Assembly: GCF_002836975.1 (NCBI RefSeq)
Contig: NZ_NIJK01000027.1
Coordinates: forward strand, 318,257-382,256
Length of the DNA: 64,000 bases
Origin: Shewanella indica
GTDB lineage: Bacteria; Pseudomonadota; Gammaproteobacteria; Enterobacterales; Shewanellaceae
Reading direction: 5' to 3'
The first letter of the stretch is position 1. The number at the start of each line of letters is the position of its first letter. Both the position numbers and the translations under genes were made by a program. The notes beneath the pieces are model-generated. The model made no database searches, had not been told where the DNA came from, and worked only from the letters and a program-made list of their open reading frames with translations. Positions 8,702 to 18,161 of this stretch are shown piece after piece.

Positions 8702-9418
8702 ATGCAAAACCCGCACATTCTGATCGTTGAAGATGAAGCCGTTACCCGTAACACGCTGAGAAGTATTTTCGAGGCAGAAGGTTATGTGGTAACCGAAGCC
8801 AATGATGGCGCAGAGATGCACAAAGCCTTGCAGGAAAACAAGGTGAACCTGGTGGTTATGGATATCAATCTGCCAGGTAAGAATGGTTTGCTGTTGGCGC
8901 GGGAGTTGCGCGAAATCAACAATATCGGCCTCATCTTCCTTACCGGTCGTGATAACGAAGTAGACAAGATCTTGGGCCTGGAAATCGGTGCCGATGATTA
9001 CATCACCAAACCGTTCAACCCTCGTGAGTTGACTATTCGTGCCCGCAACCTGCTGACTCGTGTCAACAGCTCAGGTGCTGAAATTGAAGAAAAGGCCGCC
9101 GTGGAACATTATCGTTTCAATGGTTGGAGCCTGGAGATCAACAGCCGTTCACTGGTCAGCCCTCAGGGTGAGTCTTACAAGCTGCCGCGTAGCGAATTCC
9201 GCGCCATGCTGCACTTTGTGGAAAACCCAGGCAAGATCCTCAGCCGCGCCGAGTTGCTGATGAAGATGACCGGCCGTGAGCTTAAGCCACATGACCGTAC
9301 TGTTGATGTGACTATCCGCCGTATCCGTAAGCACTTCGAAAGTGTGCCTGATACACCGGAAATCATCGCCACCATCCACGGCGAAGGCTACCGTTTCTGC
9401 GGTAATCTGGAAGACTGA
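8702..9418 (+). CDS. arcA: ArcA, aerobic respiration control response regulator
   Basis: The 238-residue OmpR-family regulator matches the E. coli ArcA length exactly. The receiver domain has acidic residues VEDE, phospho-acceptor Asp54 (VVMDINLPG), the FLTGRD segment and Lys in TKPF. The C-terminal winged helix has [31 protein letters not shown]. ArcA globally controls respiratory and fermentative genes according to redox state. No sensor gene is adjacent; in Shewanella the kinase function is known to be split between ArcS and the phosphotransfer protein HptA, encoded elsewhere. The gene stands alone, with a long leader before it and a strong terminator after it. Confidence 0.97.
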   Translation: MQNPHILIVEDEAVTRNTLRSIFEAEGYVVTEANDGAEMHKALQENKVNLVVMDINLPGKNGLLLARELREINNIGLIFLTGRDNEVDKILGLEIGADDYITKPFNPRELTIRARNLLTRVNSSGAEIEEKAAVEHYRFNGWSLEINSRSLVSPQGESYKLPRSEFRAMLHFVENPGKILSRAELLMKMTGRELKPHDRTVDVTIRRIRKHFESVPDTPEIIATIHGEGYRFCGNLED

Positions 9419-9443
9419 TAAACACGCGTTATCGGCCCTGAAC

Positions 9444-9474
9444 AAAGCCAGCTTATCGAGCTGGCTTTTGTTTA
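9444..9474 (+). terminator. Rho-independent terminator of arcA
   Basis: AAGCCAGCT and AGCTGGCTT form a 9-bp stem with a short loop, followed by TTGTTT. It starts about 26 bases after the arcA stop. Confidence 0.85.
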
Positions 9475-9700
9475 TCTGCTATCACCACTCCCCCTTCTAC
9501 TGATATTTGCTGTGATTTCCTCACGGTAATGCTCTGCCAATCCCAGCGCCTTTATCTTAGATGGCTCCTTTATCTTAGGTAGCTCCTTTGCCACATATGC
9601 CAGTTTCGGAAACAGTTGCCATCCGATTGCCCATTGATATTCAGCGGCATCCGCCGAACTGAGTACAAACTTGATTCTGCTGGCTTAGTGGCACTGGATA
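9475..9700 (-). pseudogene. Possible remnant of a coding frame between arcA and the EF-G gene
   Basis: On the minus strand one frame is open for about 70 codons, from just after a TAA near 9688 to a TGA/TAA near 9475. It reads like protein (AEYQWAIGWQLFPKL, GLAEHYREEITANI) but has no ATG. It contains an imperfect 18-base tandem duplication at 9549-9584, which keeps the frame and gives the repeated residues PKIKE/SKIKA. I recognise no family. It may be a decayed gene tail or chance. Confidence 0.25.
9549..9584. repeat. Two-copy 18-base tandem repeat
   Basis: The units CCTTTATCTTAGATGGCT and CCTTTATCTTAGGTAGCT differ at two positions; a third partial unit CCTTTG follows. Confidence 0.75.
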
Positions 9701-9710
9701 TTCGCCCATA

Positions 9711-9739
9711 AAAAAACCCGCCATCAAGGCGGGTTTTTA
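9711..9739 (-). terminator. Terminator of the EF-G gene
   Basis: ACCCGCC and GGCGGGT flank ATCAA, with a run of seven A on the plus-strand left side (a U-tract on the minus strand). T-runs on the other side make it potentially bidirectional. Confidence 0.85.
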
Positions 9740-9755
9740 TCAGGATAATTAATCC

Positions 9756-11846
9756 TTATTTCTTGGCTGCGTTACGAGCCTTGGTTTCTGCGATAACAGT
9801 CTCAGCCACGTTGGCAGGACATGGAGCATAGTGAGAGAACTCCATGGAGAACTGACCACGACCAGAAGTCATGGTACGCAGGTGACCGATGTAACCGAAC
9901 ATTTCTGCCAGTGGCACGTCAGCCTTAACACGTACGCCAGTCAGACCAGCTTCCTGATCCTTGATCATACCGCGACGACGGTTCAGGTCACCGATAACGT
10001 CACCAACGTGATCGTCTGGAGTGAACACGTCAACCTTCATCACAGGTTCCAGCAACTGAGGCTTGGCCTTAGGCATAGACTGACGGAATGCACCCTTGGC
10101 AGCGATTTCAAACGCGATCGCTGAGGAGTCAACTGCGTGGTAACCACCGTCGAACAGTTCAACTTCAACGTCCAGTACTGGGAAGCCAGCCAGAGGACCT
10201 TCGTTCATCATGTCTTCGAAGCCGCTTTCAACTGCTGGCCAGAATTCACGAGGTACGTTACCACCAACAACGCTGGAGGTGAACTTGAAGCCACTACCAG
10301 CTTCGCCTGGACGGATGCGGTAGTCGATCTTACCGAACTGACCAGAACCACCAGACTGCTTCTTGTGAGTGTAGCTGTCTTCAACGGCTTGAGTGATGGT
10401 TTCACGGTAAGCTACCTGTGGAGCACCAACCGTCAGTTCAACACCGTGAGTACGCTTCAGGATGTCTACTTTGATGTCCAGGTGCAATTCACCCATACCC
10501 TTAAGGATGGTTTCACCGGTTTCCTGGTCGGTTTCAACCTGGAATGATGGATCTTCTGCAACCATCTTACCCAGAGCAACACCCAGCTTCTCAGAAGCGC
10601 CTTTGTCCTTAGGAGTTACAGCGATAGAGATTACTGGATCAGGGAAGATCATAGGCTCAAGAGTACATTCGTGCTTAGGATCACACAGAGTGTGACCAGT
10701 CTGAACGTTCTTCATACCTACAACGGCGATGATGTCACCGGCTTGAGCAGAGTCGATCTCTTTACGATCGTTAGCGTGCATCTCAACCATACGGCCGATA
10801 CGCTCGGTCTTACCGGTAGCAGAGTTCAGGATAGTGTCACCTTTCTTCAGCTTACCAGAGTAGACACGGATAAAGGTCAGGGCGCCGAAACGGTCATCCA
10901 TGATCTTGAACGCCAGAGCGCGCAGTGGCTCATCGGCAGATACAGTAGCGACTTCACCGGTTTCTTCACCAGTTTCTGGGTCAGTCAGAGGCTGAGGCTC
11001 AACTTCTGTTGGAGATGGCAGGTAGTCAACAACCGCATCCAGAACCAGCTGCATACCCTTATTACGGTAAGCAGAACCACAGTAAGTGGGGAAGAATGAC
11101 AGATTGATGGTACCCTTACGGATACAACGCTTCAGATCTTCGATAGAAGGCTCTTCACCTTCCATGTAAGCTTCCATCAGGTCGTCGTCCTGCTCAACGG
11201 CAGTCTCAACCAGGTGCTCACGGTACTCTTCAACCAGATCAACCATGTCTTCTGGAACTTCTTCTACAGAGTAGTTTTCTGGCAGACCAGAATCATCCCA
11301 TACATAAGCTTTACGGTTCAGAACGTCAACAACGCCCTTAAACTCATCTTCAACGCCGATAGGCAGAGTCATAACCAATGGAGTCGCAGCCAGAACGCGC
11401 TTGATCTGACCTACAACACGCAGGAAGTCGGCACCCATACGGTCCAACTTGTTTACGAAGATGATACGAGCAACTTCAGATTCGTTAGCATAACGCCAGT
11501 TGGTTTCGGACTGAGGCTCAACACCACCGGAACCACAGAATACACCGATACCGCCGTCCAGAACTTTCAGAGAACGATATACTTCAACTGTGAAGTCAAC
11601 GTGTCCGGGTGTGTCGATGACGTTGAAACGGTGATCTTTCCAGAAGCAACTTACCGCAGCAGACTGAATGGTAATACCGCGCTCGGCTTCCTGCTCCATG
11701 AAGTCAGTAGTAGTGGTACCGTCGTGGCTGTCACCCATCTTGTGGATTTTGCCGGTCAGTTTCAGGATACGTTCTGTGGTAGTGGTTTTACCCGCGTCAA
11801 CGTGAGCAAAAATACCAATGTTTCTGTATTTTGATAAGTCAGTCAT
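9756..11846 (-). CDS. fusA: Elongation factor G (stand-alone second copy type)
   Basis: This 696-residue translational GTPase catalyses ribosome translocation and helps recycling. Motifs in order are G1 [11 protein letters not shown], switch I/G2 RGITIQSA, G3 DTPGHVD and G4 NKLDRMG, followed by domains II-V ending in [20 protein letters not shown]. Full length, no lesions. There are no rpsL, rpsG or tuf genes near, so this is not the str-operon copy. Shewanella and related genomes carry a second EF-G gene (often called fusB or fusA2), and this is most likely that one. It has its own extended -10 promoter, a leader of about 80 nt and its own terminator. Whether it does translocation, recycling or a stress function cannot be read from the sequence. 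Confidence 0.93.
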   Translation of the reverse strand: MTDLSKYRNIGIFAHVDAGKTTTTERILKLTGKIHKMGDSHDGTTTTDFMEQEAERGITIQSAAVSCFWKDHRFNVIDTPGHVDFTVEVYRSLKVLDGGIGVFCGSGGVEPQSETNWRYANESEVARIIFVNKLDRMGADFLRVVGQIKRVLAATPLVMTLPIGVEDEFKGVVDVLNRKAYVWDDSGLPENYSVEEVPEDMVDLVEEYREHLVETAVEQDDDLMEAYMEGEEPSIEDLKRCIRKGTINLSFFPTYCGSAYRNKGMQLVLDAVVDYLPSPTEVEPQPLTDPETGEETGEVATVSADEPLRALAFKIMDDRFGALTFIRVYSGKLKKGDTILNSATGKTERIGRMVEMHANDRKEIDSAQAGDIIAVVGMKNVQTGHTLCDPKHECTLEPMIFPDPVISIAVTPKDKGASEKLGVALGKMVAEDPSFQVETDQETGETILKGMGELHLDIKVDILKRTHGVELTVGAPQVAYRETITQAVEDSYTHKKQSGGSGQFGKIDYRIRPGEAGSGFKFTSSVVGGNVPREFWPAVESGFEDMMNEGPLAGFPVLDVEVELFDGGYHAVDSSAIAFEIAAKGAFRQSMPKAKPQLLEPVMKVDVFTPDDHVGDVIGDLNRRRGMIKDQEAGLTGVRVKADVPLAEMFGYIGHLRTMTSGRGQFSMEFSHYAPCPANVAETVIAETKARNAAKK

Positions 11847-11932
11847 GATTCAACTTCAAATGATTAGTTAATAGGAGACGGAGTATGCCACTTCAAAGCT
11901 GCGACAGACGGAACCCCATAAATAAGGCGCGT

Positions 11933-11941
11933 ATTATAACA
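11933..11941 (-). promoter_or_regulatory. Extended -10 promoter of the EF-G gene
   Basis: TGTTATAAT on the minus strand matches the TGnTATAAT extended -10 consensus; TATAAT occupies 11933-11938. No good -35 lies at 17 bases. The start would be near 11926, about 80 bases before the ATG. Confidence 0.6.
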
Positions 11942-12107
11942 CCGAAACCCCCATAGGCTGCAATCAACAGTTTCAATTTTCACCAGTTTGTCACCGCTAA
12001 CGAATAAAAAAAATAAAACACCATAAATTCAACATCTTGAGCACACATACTTTCACTATTCGGGTCATAAACACGGAAATTGACTTCATAAAAGTGCGGC
12101 TCTAACC

Positions 12108-13541
12108 TCAAACCGATGAATTTGGCCCGATTTTATTGGCTCGATCATATTCAGGATCGCAGCAAATTCTGTTACGGCCTTCTGACTTGGCCCGATACAA
12201 AGCCAGGTCAGCCCGATCAAATGCGCTCCAAATAGACTCTCCGGGTTTCAGCTCTGTCAGGCCAAAACTACAGCTAAGGCTAACACCGGCAGAAAAGGGA
12301 TAAACAGTCATCGCCGATGCCAAGCGCTCACACAAATGCCTTGCCTGAATACAATCAGTATCCGGGCAAATAATCATAAACTCCTCACCGCCCCAACGGG
12401 CCACCAGGTCGATTTCGCGGGCTCCCTCCATGAGCAGAGAAGCCAGATCACTGAGTATGGAATCACCCACGCTGTGACCATGGCGATCATTGATATCTTT
12501 AAAGAAATCTATGTCTATCACTATCAGTGATGTATGCCCTTGCGCTGCGTCACTGCGATGTTCTGGCGCAAAATGTCGATGAAAGTAGTGACGGTTATAC
12601 AACTTGGTTAAAGGATCGTGGGTCGAAATAAACTCAAGTTCCTTATTGGTTTCCAATAGCTGATTACGCAGTTTCTCCAACTGTTGATTCTTGGCTGTCA
12701 GCTCCCGGTTATACTTACTAATCCAGCGGTAGCGCGCCAACAAAGCGCCGAAGACCAGTGTTATCACAACCATAAGCTGCCAAGTCAGCCCTCTATTCGT
12801 CTGCTCCAACACCGCCATATTGCTCCACTGACGATACAGCCTGGCCCTGTGGTCGTCAGAAATCTGCGCCAACAAACGATTTAGATCGGGCAGCATCCAC
12901 TTGCTATTCTCAGTCACCGCCATCCGGAACTGATCCTCAGGCCCGGCCCAACCGGCGATTTTGAGGTTAAACAAGCCGCTCTGCTGAATGCGGGCATTGA
13001 TGGAATACATAGAACCAATAAACAGATCAGCCTCACCGCTGGATACCATCTCCAGCCCCTGCTGCTCCGTCTCGGCCAGCATAATGTGGATCTTGGGATA
13101 GTTCTGACGCACATAATCCAGCAAGCGGTAACCTCTGGGGATCACCAGACTTCTATTCCCGACCTGTTCCATACTTTGTAGAAAGGGTTGCTCGCGGCGG
13201 GAAACCAACACATTGGGAGAGCGACTATAGATATCAGTGAAGGATAAATATTCGGCGCGCCTGGAGGTATAGTTGAGCATGGGAGTAAATACGCACTGTT
13301 GTTGCTTCAAATATGTCAATGTCTGCTGCCAACTGGCGGTGGGCACTAACTGAAACTGCCAATCAGTCTGCTCTTCAATGAATTCAAGAAAGCCGGATGA
13401 AATGCCCACATGTTTGCCTTGGTCTATGCCTTCATAGGGCATCCAGTCGGGGTCGACACAATAGGGAATCGTGACTGCATTGACTGCGGCCGTTGCCAGT
13501 AAAAGGTTGCCAAACAATATGGGCCGCAAAAATGTCAGCAA
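12108..13541 (-). CDS. Diguanylate cyclase with periplasmic solute-binding sensor domain
   Basis: This 477-residue inner-membrane protein makes c-di-GMP in response to a periplasmic ligand. Order: signal peptide (about 1-22), SBP_bac_3-type periplasmic domain (VDPDWMPYEG to about 245), one membrane segment (about 252-275, LMVVITLVFGALLA), a coiled coil (NRELTAKNQQLEKL) and a GGDEF domain. The active-site loop is GGEEF at 384-388. The inhibitory I-site RxxD is present five residues before it (REID), so product feedback is expected. The SBP fold suggests an amino acid-like ligand, but none can be named. A small frame lies 51 bases upstream and may share its transcript. Confidence 0.92.
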   Translation of the reverse strand: MLTFLRPILFGNLLLATAAVNAVTIPYCVDPDWMPYEGIDQGKHVGISSGFLEFIEEQTDWQFQLVPTASWQQTLTYLKQQQCVFTPMLNYTSRRAEYLSFTDIYSRSPNVLVSRREQPFLQSMEQVGNRSLVIPRGYRLLDYVRQNYPKIHIMLAETEQQGLEMVSSGEADLFIGSMYSINARIQQSGLFNLKIAGWAGPEDQFRMAVTENSKWMLPDLNRLLAQISDDHRARLYRQWSNMAVLEQTNRGLTWQLMVVITLVFGALLARYRWISKYNRELTAKNQQLEKLRNQLLETNKELEFISTHDPLTKLYNRHYFHRHFAPEHRSDAAQGHTSLIVIDIDFFKDINDRHGHSVGDSILSDLASLLMEGAREIDLVARWGGEEFMIICPDTDCIQARHLCERLASAMTVYPFSAGVSLSCSFGLTELKPGESIWSAFDRADLALYRAKSEGRNRICCDPEYDRANKIGPNSSV

Positions 13542-13592
13542 AGTGTTTACTCTCAGGCGAGTCAGAATACATAGAATTTTAGTCCATAAACT

Positions 13593-13778
13593 TTACTCTC
13601 TCATTCTGAGGAGCACTCTACTGCTATCGGCCAGTTCCCGCTTGAGCTGCTCAAGCGAGCACCCGGACGGCGCCAAAGATACCAGCTGTTCATTGCTCAA
13701 GCTTTGCCAGTTGGCCTCAATCTGCCCGGCATGGCTGAGATGCAACTCAGCCATGCTGACTACGCGGATCACGCCCAT
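13593..13778 (-). CDS. Small hypothetical protein
   Basis: This 61-residue frame starts at ATG 13778 with a good ribosome site (AGGGAGA, seven bases upstream) and ends 51 bases before the diguanylate cyclase start in the same direction. The product is polar and helical (IEANWQSLSNEQL, LEQLKRELADSSRVLL), with no signal peptide, membrane segment or Cys/His cluster. I recognise no family. The ribosome site and position support a real gene in an operon with the cyclase; its short length leaves doubt. Confidence 0.42.
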   Translation of the reverse strand: MGVIRVVSMAELHLSHAGQIEANWQSLSNEQLVSLAPSGCSLEQLKRELADSSRVLLRMRE

Positions 13779-14105
13779 CTACGACTCTCCCTGTCCGCCC
13801 CAAGGTAATTAGGCTCCCTTGGTAAAACTCCTTGTTGCCTGTGGCGCTTTTTTTGCGCGCTTGGATGGTACTGCACGTTTTTACAAACAGCAGTTCAGAA
13901 ATATCTGAAACTTTGGCTTTTTCCGATGTTTTTCGCGTCGTTAGCCGTAAAGCCATACTTTTGAGGGGGGGCTTTCATTCGAAATGATGACCGTCATTTA
14001 CCCCCAGGTGCCAGCTCACAGCAAAGTGTTGCTGCTATAGCCTGAGACCGGGGTTCTGGGCTATCATCTGGCCCCATAATTTCAGCGTATTCCAAAGCAG
14101 TATTC
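13779..14105. other. 327-base intergenic region upstream of yheS
   Basis: This divergent spacer between the small frame and yheS has no recognisable gene. It includes T-rich and G-rich runs (GCGCTTTTTTTGCGCGC near 13845-13862; GAGGGGGGGC near 13962). I see no convincing sigma-70 promoter or operator. Confidence 0.4.
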
Positions 14106-16013
14106 ATGATCACCATTTCCGATGCCCAGTTGATCCGTGGCACCAAGACCTTGCTTGACGAGGCCTCATTGACTATTTATCCCGGCCACAAGGTGGGATT
14201 AGTCGGCGCCAACGGTACGGGCAAGTCCTCATTGCTGGCCCTGATTTTAGGGCAACTACACCTGGACAAAGGCGAGATCAGCGTGCCATCCCAGTGGCGC
14301 ATTGCAACCGTTGCCCAGGAGACCCCGGCGCTGGAGGTATCGGCACTGGAATATGTGCTCGATGGCGATAGTGAGTTTCGCGAGCTCGAAACCCAGCTGG
14401 CCAAGGCTGAAGCCGAGGATAATGGCCACAGGATAGCCGAACTGCACGGCAAGCTTGATGCCGTAGGCGGCTACAGCATACGTGCCCGTGCCGGTACCCT
14501 GCTGGCAGGTCTTGGCTTTACCGAGGCCCAGCAGAGCCATCCGGTGAAGAGTTTCTCCGGCGGCTGGCGGATGCGCCTCAATCTGGCGCAGGCACTGCTG
14601 TGTCGCTCAGAATTATTGCTGCTCGATGAGCCCACCAACCACCTGGATCTGGATACCATGTACTGGCTGGAAGGTTGGATTAAATCCTATCAAGGCACGC
14701 TGGTGCTGATCAGCCACGACCGTGACTTTATCGATGCCATAGTGGACGAAATCGTCCATGTGGAACACCAAAAACTTAACTTCTACAAGGGTAACTACAG
14801 CGCCTTTGAACACACTCGTGCCGAACGTATGGCCCAGCAACAGGTGGCCTATGAACGCCAGCAGCGAGAGAGAGCGCATATGCAGTCTTTTGTAGACCGC
14901 TTCCGTTACAAGGCCAGTAAGGCCAAACAGGCCCAAAGTCGCCTGAAGGCACTGGAAAAGATGACTGAGCTGATGCCTTCCAAGGCCGACAGCCCTTTCT
15001 ATATGGAGTTTCGCGAGCCGGATGCGCTGCCCACCCCCTTGGTGAAGATGGAAGATGTGTCGGTCGGCTACGGCGACAAGGCTATTCTCAACAAGGTGCA
15101 CCTCAATCTGGTGCCCGGTGCCCGCATCGGTTTATTGGGTCGTAATGGTGCCGGTAAGTCCACCCTGATTAAGTTGCTGTCTGAGCAACTCTCGCCCATG
15201 CGCGGCCTGTACGAGCCCAATCCCGGGCTCAATATCGGCTACTTTGCCCAGCATCAGATAGAGTTTCTGCAGCTGGATGATACCCCGCTGCAGCATCTGC
15301 AGCGCCTGGCCCCCAATGCCCGCGAACAGGAGTTGAGAGACTTCCTCGGTGGCTTTGGATTCCAGGGAGATATGGCGCTGGCCCAAGTGCGTCCCTTCTC
15401 CGGTGGTGAAAAGGCCCGTCTGGTACTGGCGCTGCTGGTTTGGCAACGCCCCAATCTATTGCTGCTCGATGAGCCCACCAACCACCTGGATCTGGAGATG
15501 CGCCACGCCCTGACCGTTGCACTGCAGGGCTTTGAAGGCGCCATGGTGATAGTGTCCCACGACCGTCACCTGCTGAGACTCACCTGCAACGACTATTACC
15601 TGGTCGATGGCGGCGAAGTGCGGATGTTCGATGGCGATCTGGATGACTATCACCAGTGGTTGCTGGATGCCGCCAAAGCTGCAACGGCAAGCGTGTCTCA
15701 GGTTGACGAAGCCTCACCGGCCCAGGACAAGAAACTGCAAAAGCGCCTGGAAGCTGAATTGAGGCAAAAACTATCACCACTGAAGAAACGCCAGGCCAAA
15801 CTGGAAGCCGAGCAAAGCCTGGCTACCGACAGATTGGCGGAGCTGGAAAATCTGCTGGCGGATACTTCTCTCTACGAAGCCGAACAAAAGCCCAGACTGA
15901 CGGAGATCCTCGCCGAGCGCACCCAACTTTCGCAGGCGCTGGAAGAGAGTGAAATGAACTGGTTGGAACTTCAGGAAGAGATAGACACCATCGAAGCCGA
16001 GTCAGGCCTTTGA
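14106..16013 (+). CDS. yheS: YheS, ABC-F family ATPase
   Basis: The 635-residue soluble protein has two ABC cassettes and no membrane domain, as expected of ABC-F ribosome-associated ATPases. Walker A motifs are GANGTGKSS and GRNGAGKST, signatures FSGGWRMRL and FSGGEKARL, and Walker B LLLLDEPTNHLD occurs twice. A charged interdomain linker (HTRAERMAQQQVAYERQQRERAHMQS region, described by its Arg/Gln content) is the ABC-F signature arm. The C-terminal 100 residues form a coiled coil (KLQKRLEAELRQKL). Length and order agree with E. coli YheS (637). It opens the yheS to crp block, and the next frame overlaps its end. Confidence 0.93.
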   Translation: MITISDAQLIRGTKTLLDEASLTIYPGHKVGLVGANGTGKSSLLALILGQLHLDKGEISVPSQWRIATVAQETPALEVSALEYVLDGDSEFRELETQLAKAEAEDNGHRIAELHGKLDAVGGYSIRARAGTLLAGLGFTEAQQSHPVKSFSGGWRMRLNLAQALLCRSELLLLDEPTNHLDLDTMYWLEGWIKSYQGTLVLISHDRDFIDAIVDEIVHVEHQKLNFYKGNYSAFEHTRAERMAQQQVAYERQQRERAHMQSFVDRFRYKASKAKQAQSRLKALEKMTELMPSKADSPFYMEFREPDALPTPLVKMEDVSVGYGDKAILNKVHLNLVPGARIGLLGRNGAGKSTLIKLLSEQLSPMRGLYEPNPGLNIGYFAQHQIEFLQLDDTPLQHLQRLAPNAREQELRDFLGGFGFQGDMALAQVRPFSGGEKARLVLALLVWQRPNLLLLDEPTNHLDLEMRHALTVALQGFEGAMVIVSHDRHLLRLTCNDYYLVDGGEVRMFDGDLDDYHQWLLDAAKAATASVSQVDEASPAQDKKLQKRLEAELRQKLSPLKKRQAKLEAEQSLATDRLAELENLLADTSLYEAEQKPRLTEILAERTQLSQALEESEMNWLELQEEIDTIEAESGL

Positions 16014-16057
16014 GCCGGGGAAACCCGGGTGTTGAGATTGCAAGCAAGGAGAAAAGC

Positions 16058-16510
16058 GTGCCACATACGAGTCTGTTTACCTCTAGTCTTTGGCAGGAAT
16101 GTGAAACACTTTACCCGGCGCTGGAAAGCCTGCTGATAAAGCTGCAGGACGAACACGGCCTGATAGTCAACCTCTTGCTGCTGGCGCTGACCCTGGACAA
16201 CAAAGGCGTTAGCCTCAACCAAGGCTCGTGGGCCCAGCTCCACAGCGAAGTGGAGCAATGGGAAAGCGGTATTCTGCGCCCCTATCGGCGACTGAGACGC
16301 CTGGCCAAACCCAACCTGGGACAAACCGAGTACCAACAGATGTTGGATGTCGAGCTGATGATGGAACGCAGAGGGCAGCAGCTGATATTGCACAAACTCA
16401 ACGGCCTGCCTCGCAGCGTCACTGAAGACAGGCAACACAATCTCAGTACCTATCTGGCGCAGTTCAACCTCAGTCCTCAGCAATATCCTGCACTGCTGGC
16501 TCAGGCTTGA
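16058..16510 (+). CDS. TIGR02444/DUF2390 family protein
   Basis: The 150-residue cytosolic helical protein matches the TIGR02444 (DUF2390) pattern: LWQECETLYPALESLLIKLQ, then NLLLLALTLDNKG, RPYRRLRRLAK and a C-terminal helical region. Function is unknown. Start: the frame reaches ATG 16010 inside yheS, but GTG 16058 has AAGGAG at 16046-16051 with ideal six-base spacing, so GTG is preferred; this places it 45 bases after the yheS stop. Its last 41 bases overlap tail to tail with the GMC oxidoreductase gene on the other strand. Confidence 0.75.
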   Translation: MPHTSLFTSSLWQECETLYPALESLLIKLQDEHGLIVNLLLLALTLDNKGVSLNQGSWAQLHSEVEQWESGILRPYRRLRRLAKPNLGQTEYQQMLDVELMMERRGQQLILHKLNGLPRSVTEDRQHNLSTYLAQFNLSPQQYPALLAQA

Positions 16511-18161
16511 GCCTCCGGGCCAGCAAGCTGGCGTTGCGCGCCGTCAAACCATAGATGCTCAATTGAGGATTGGCTCCCAAACTGCTGGGAAATACAGAGC
16601 CATCCATCACCGACAGATTGCTGTAGTAATGCGCCTGGCCTTCGCTGTTCACCCAGGATAACTGCCTGTTTTCACCCATGGCGCAGCCGCCCATCACATG
16701 CGCTGAAGCCACTATGGTCTTCAGTGGCGCCAGCAGCATCTCAGCAATAACCTGTTTGGCCTCTTGCCAGGAGGACAAAATTCCGGCGCCCTCATTGATG
16801 GGCATAACCTGCTCGGCGCCTGCGGCAAACTGCAGCTCGGCCATGCTGGCAAAGGCCCTTCTGGCGGCGGCAAACAAGGCCGGCGTCAGGGGGTAATCCA
16901 GGGCAGTGCCTTTATCTGTCAGCAATACCTGACCACCGGGCAATTCCGGCGAAAAGCCATCCCGGATCAGGGCTATGGTGACCTGCAGATGATTGAACCA
17001 GGACATCAACTCGGCATGCTGTGGCCCATAGCCCAAGGTCTTGGAGGCGATAAGCACAGGGTGCACCGGCGGTACTTCCAGCTTATATCCAGGTTGACCA
17101 GTGGCACCATCTTGCCAAACAAACTGATCCGAATATATCGACTGCGGTGCCCCGGAGTGGGCATTGATTGCTTCCCGAAAGCGGGCGCCGCTGAGTACGG
17201 TTGGGTGTAAACAGGTCTGCTTGCCGAGGCGCTGATAGGGATCTGTCATTTGTGAGCGCAGCAGCAATGCCGGAGTGTGGATTGCCCCGGCCGCCACCAC
17301 ATAATGACGGGCGCGGATCATCAATTTGACACCTGTAGGCTTGTTATAGCCATCGAGCGCCTCGGCTCTAAGGGCAAAAACCCGCTCACCATGATGCTCG
17401 AAGCGTTCGGCGCGAACATGGCTGTATAGCTCTGCCCCGGCATTCAGGGCAGCAGGTATTGTGGTGACCAGCATGGATTGCTTGGCATTCACCGGGCAGC
17501 CCATGCCGCAGTACCCAGTGTTCCAGCAGCCCAGCACATTGCGTTTGATAACTGTGTAGTCCCAGCCAAGCGCGACACAGCCATCCCTGAGGGCCTGGTT
17601 GTTGCGGTTGGGATCTATCGGCCAGCGACTGATATTGAGCCTTTGCTCCATCTTGTCGAACCAGGGATCCAGCTCGCTGCGGGACAAACCTTTAACCCCA
17701 AGGCTTTGCCAATAATCCAAGGTGGCTTTGGGGGTTCGAATCGAAGTAGTCCAGTTGACTGTGGTGGAGCCGCCGACCGACTTGCCCTGAAAAATACCTA
17801 TCCCCTTATCCAGGGTCTTCATGGCCGCCGCTTGCTGGTAGAGTTCTGGATAGGCGCGGCGCTCCTCCATCACAAAGTCAGACGATGACTTGAGCGGCCC
17901 GGCCTCCAACAGCAAGACCCTGAGCCCAGCCTGAGTCAATATTTCAGCCGCCGTACCGCCACCGGCACCTGTGCCTATGATGACGACATCAGTCTCCAGT
18001 TCAAGATCCTCGGCCAAAGAGGCACCATCTGTATGTTTCCAACCTGTGGCCAGCCCGGCCAAAATGGGATCAGCTATCGACAAATGTGTCTCCAGTCGGG
18101 TATCAGAGTGCCAGTTTTGGCTTGTTATAGTTGAGTCTGTCCCAATGCTCAGGGCAGGCAT
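16470..18161 (-). CDS. GMC-family FAD-dependent oxidoreductase (membrane-dehydrogenase type)
   Basis: The 563-residue flavoprotein has an FAD-binding GTGAGGG at 63-69, ADP-ribose ELLEAGP-like LLLEAGPL, the GGSTTVNW segment of the GMC family and the C-terminal His/Asn active-site region (SAHVMGGCAMG, DGSVFPSSLGANPQLSIYGL). It probably oxidises an alcohol or sugar and passes electrons to the respiratory chain. It has no signal peptide, but the gene before it (overlap 59 bases) encodes a Tat-signal protein of the gluconate dehydrogenase small-subunit type, so the pair may be co-exported as a complex. The Shine-Dalgarno at 18161 is poor, which fits translational coupling. The substrate is unknown. 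The pair interrupts yheS and yheT, which are adjacent in E. coli. Confidence 0.87.
   Translation of the reverse strand: MPALSIGTDSTITSQNWHSDTRLETHLSIADPILAGLATGWKHTDGASLAEDLELETDVVIIGTGAGGGTAAEILTQAGLRVLLLEAGPLKSSSDFVMEERRAYPELYQQAAAMKTLDKGIGIFQGKSVGGSTTVNWTTSIRTPKATLDYWQSLGVKGLSRSELDPWFDKMEQRLNISRWPIDPNRNNQALRDGCVALGWDYTVIKRNVLGCWNTGYCGMGCPVNAKQSMLVTTIPAALNAGAELYSHVRAERFEHHGERVFALRAEALDGYNKPTGVKLMIRARHYVVAAGAIHTPALLLRSQMTDPYQRLGKQTCLHPTVLSGARFREAINAHSGAPQSIYSDQFVWQDGATGQPGYKLEVPPVHPVLIASKTLGYGPQHAELMSWFNHLQVTIALIRDGFSPELPGGQVLLTDKGTALDYPLTPALFAAARRAFASMAELQFAAGAEQVMPINEGAGILSSWQEAKQVIAEMLLAPLKTIVASAHVMGGCAMGENRQLSWVNSEGQAHYYSNLSVMDGSVFPSSLGANPQLSIYGLTARNASLLARRLKPEPAVQDIAED

Noticed and set aside
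8585..8821. A minus-strand frame overlapping the arcA start
   Set aside because: Antisense to the conserved receiver domain of ArcA with no ribosome site.
13747..13956. A 69-codon minus-strand frame upstream of the small hypothetical protein
   Set aside because: It overlaps the better-supported 61-residue frame that has a clear ribosome site and lacks its own.
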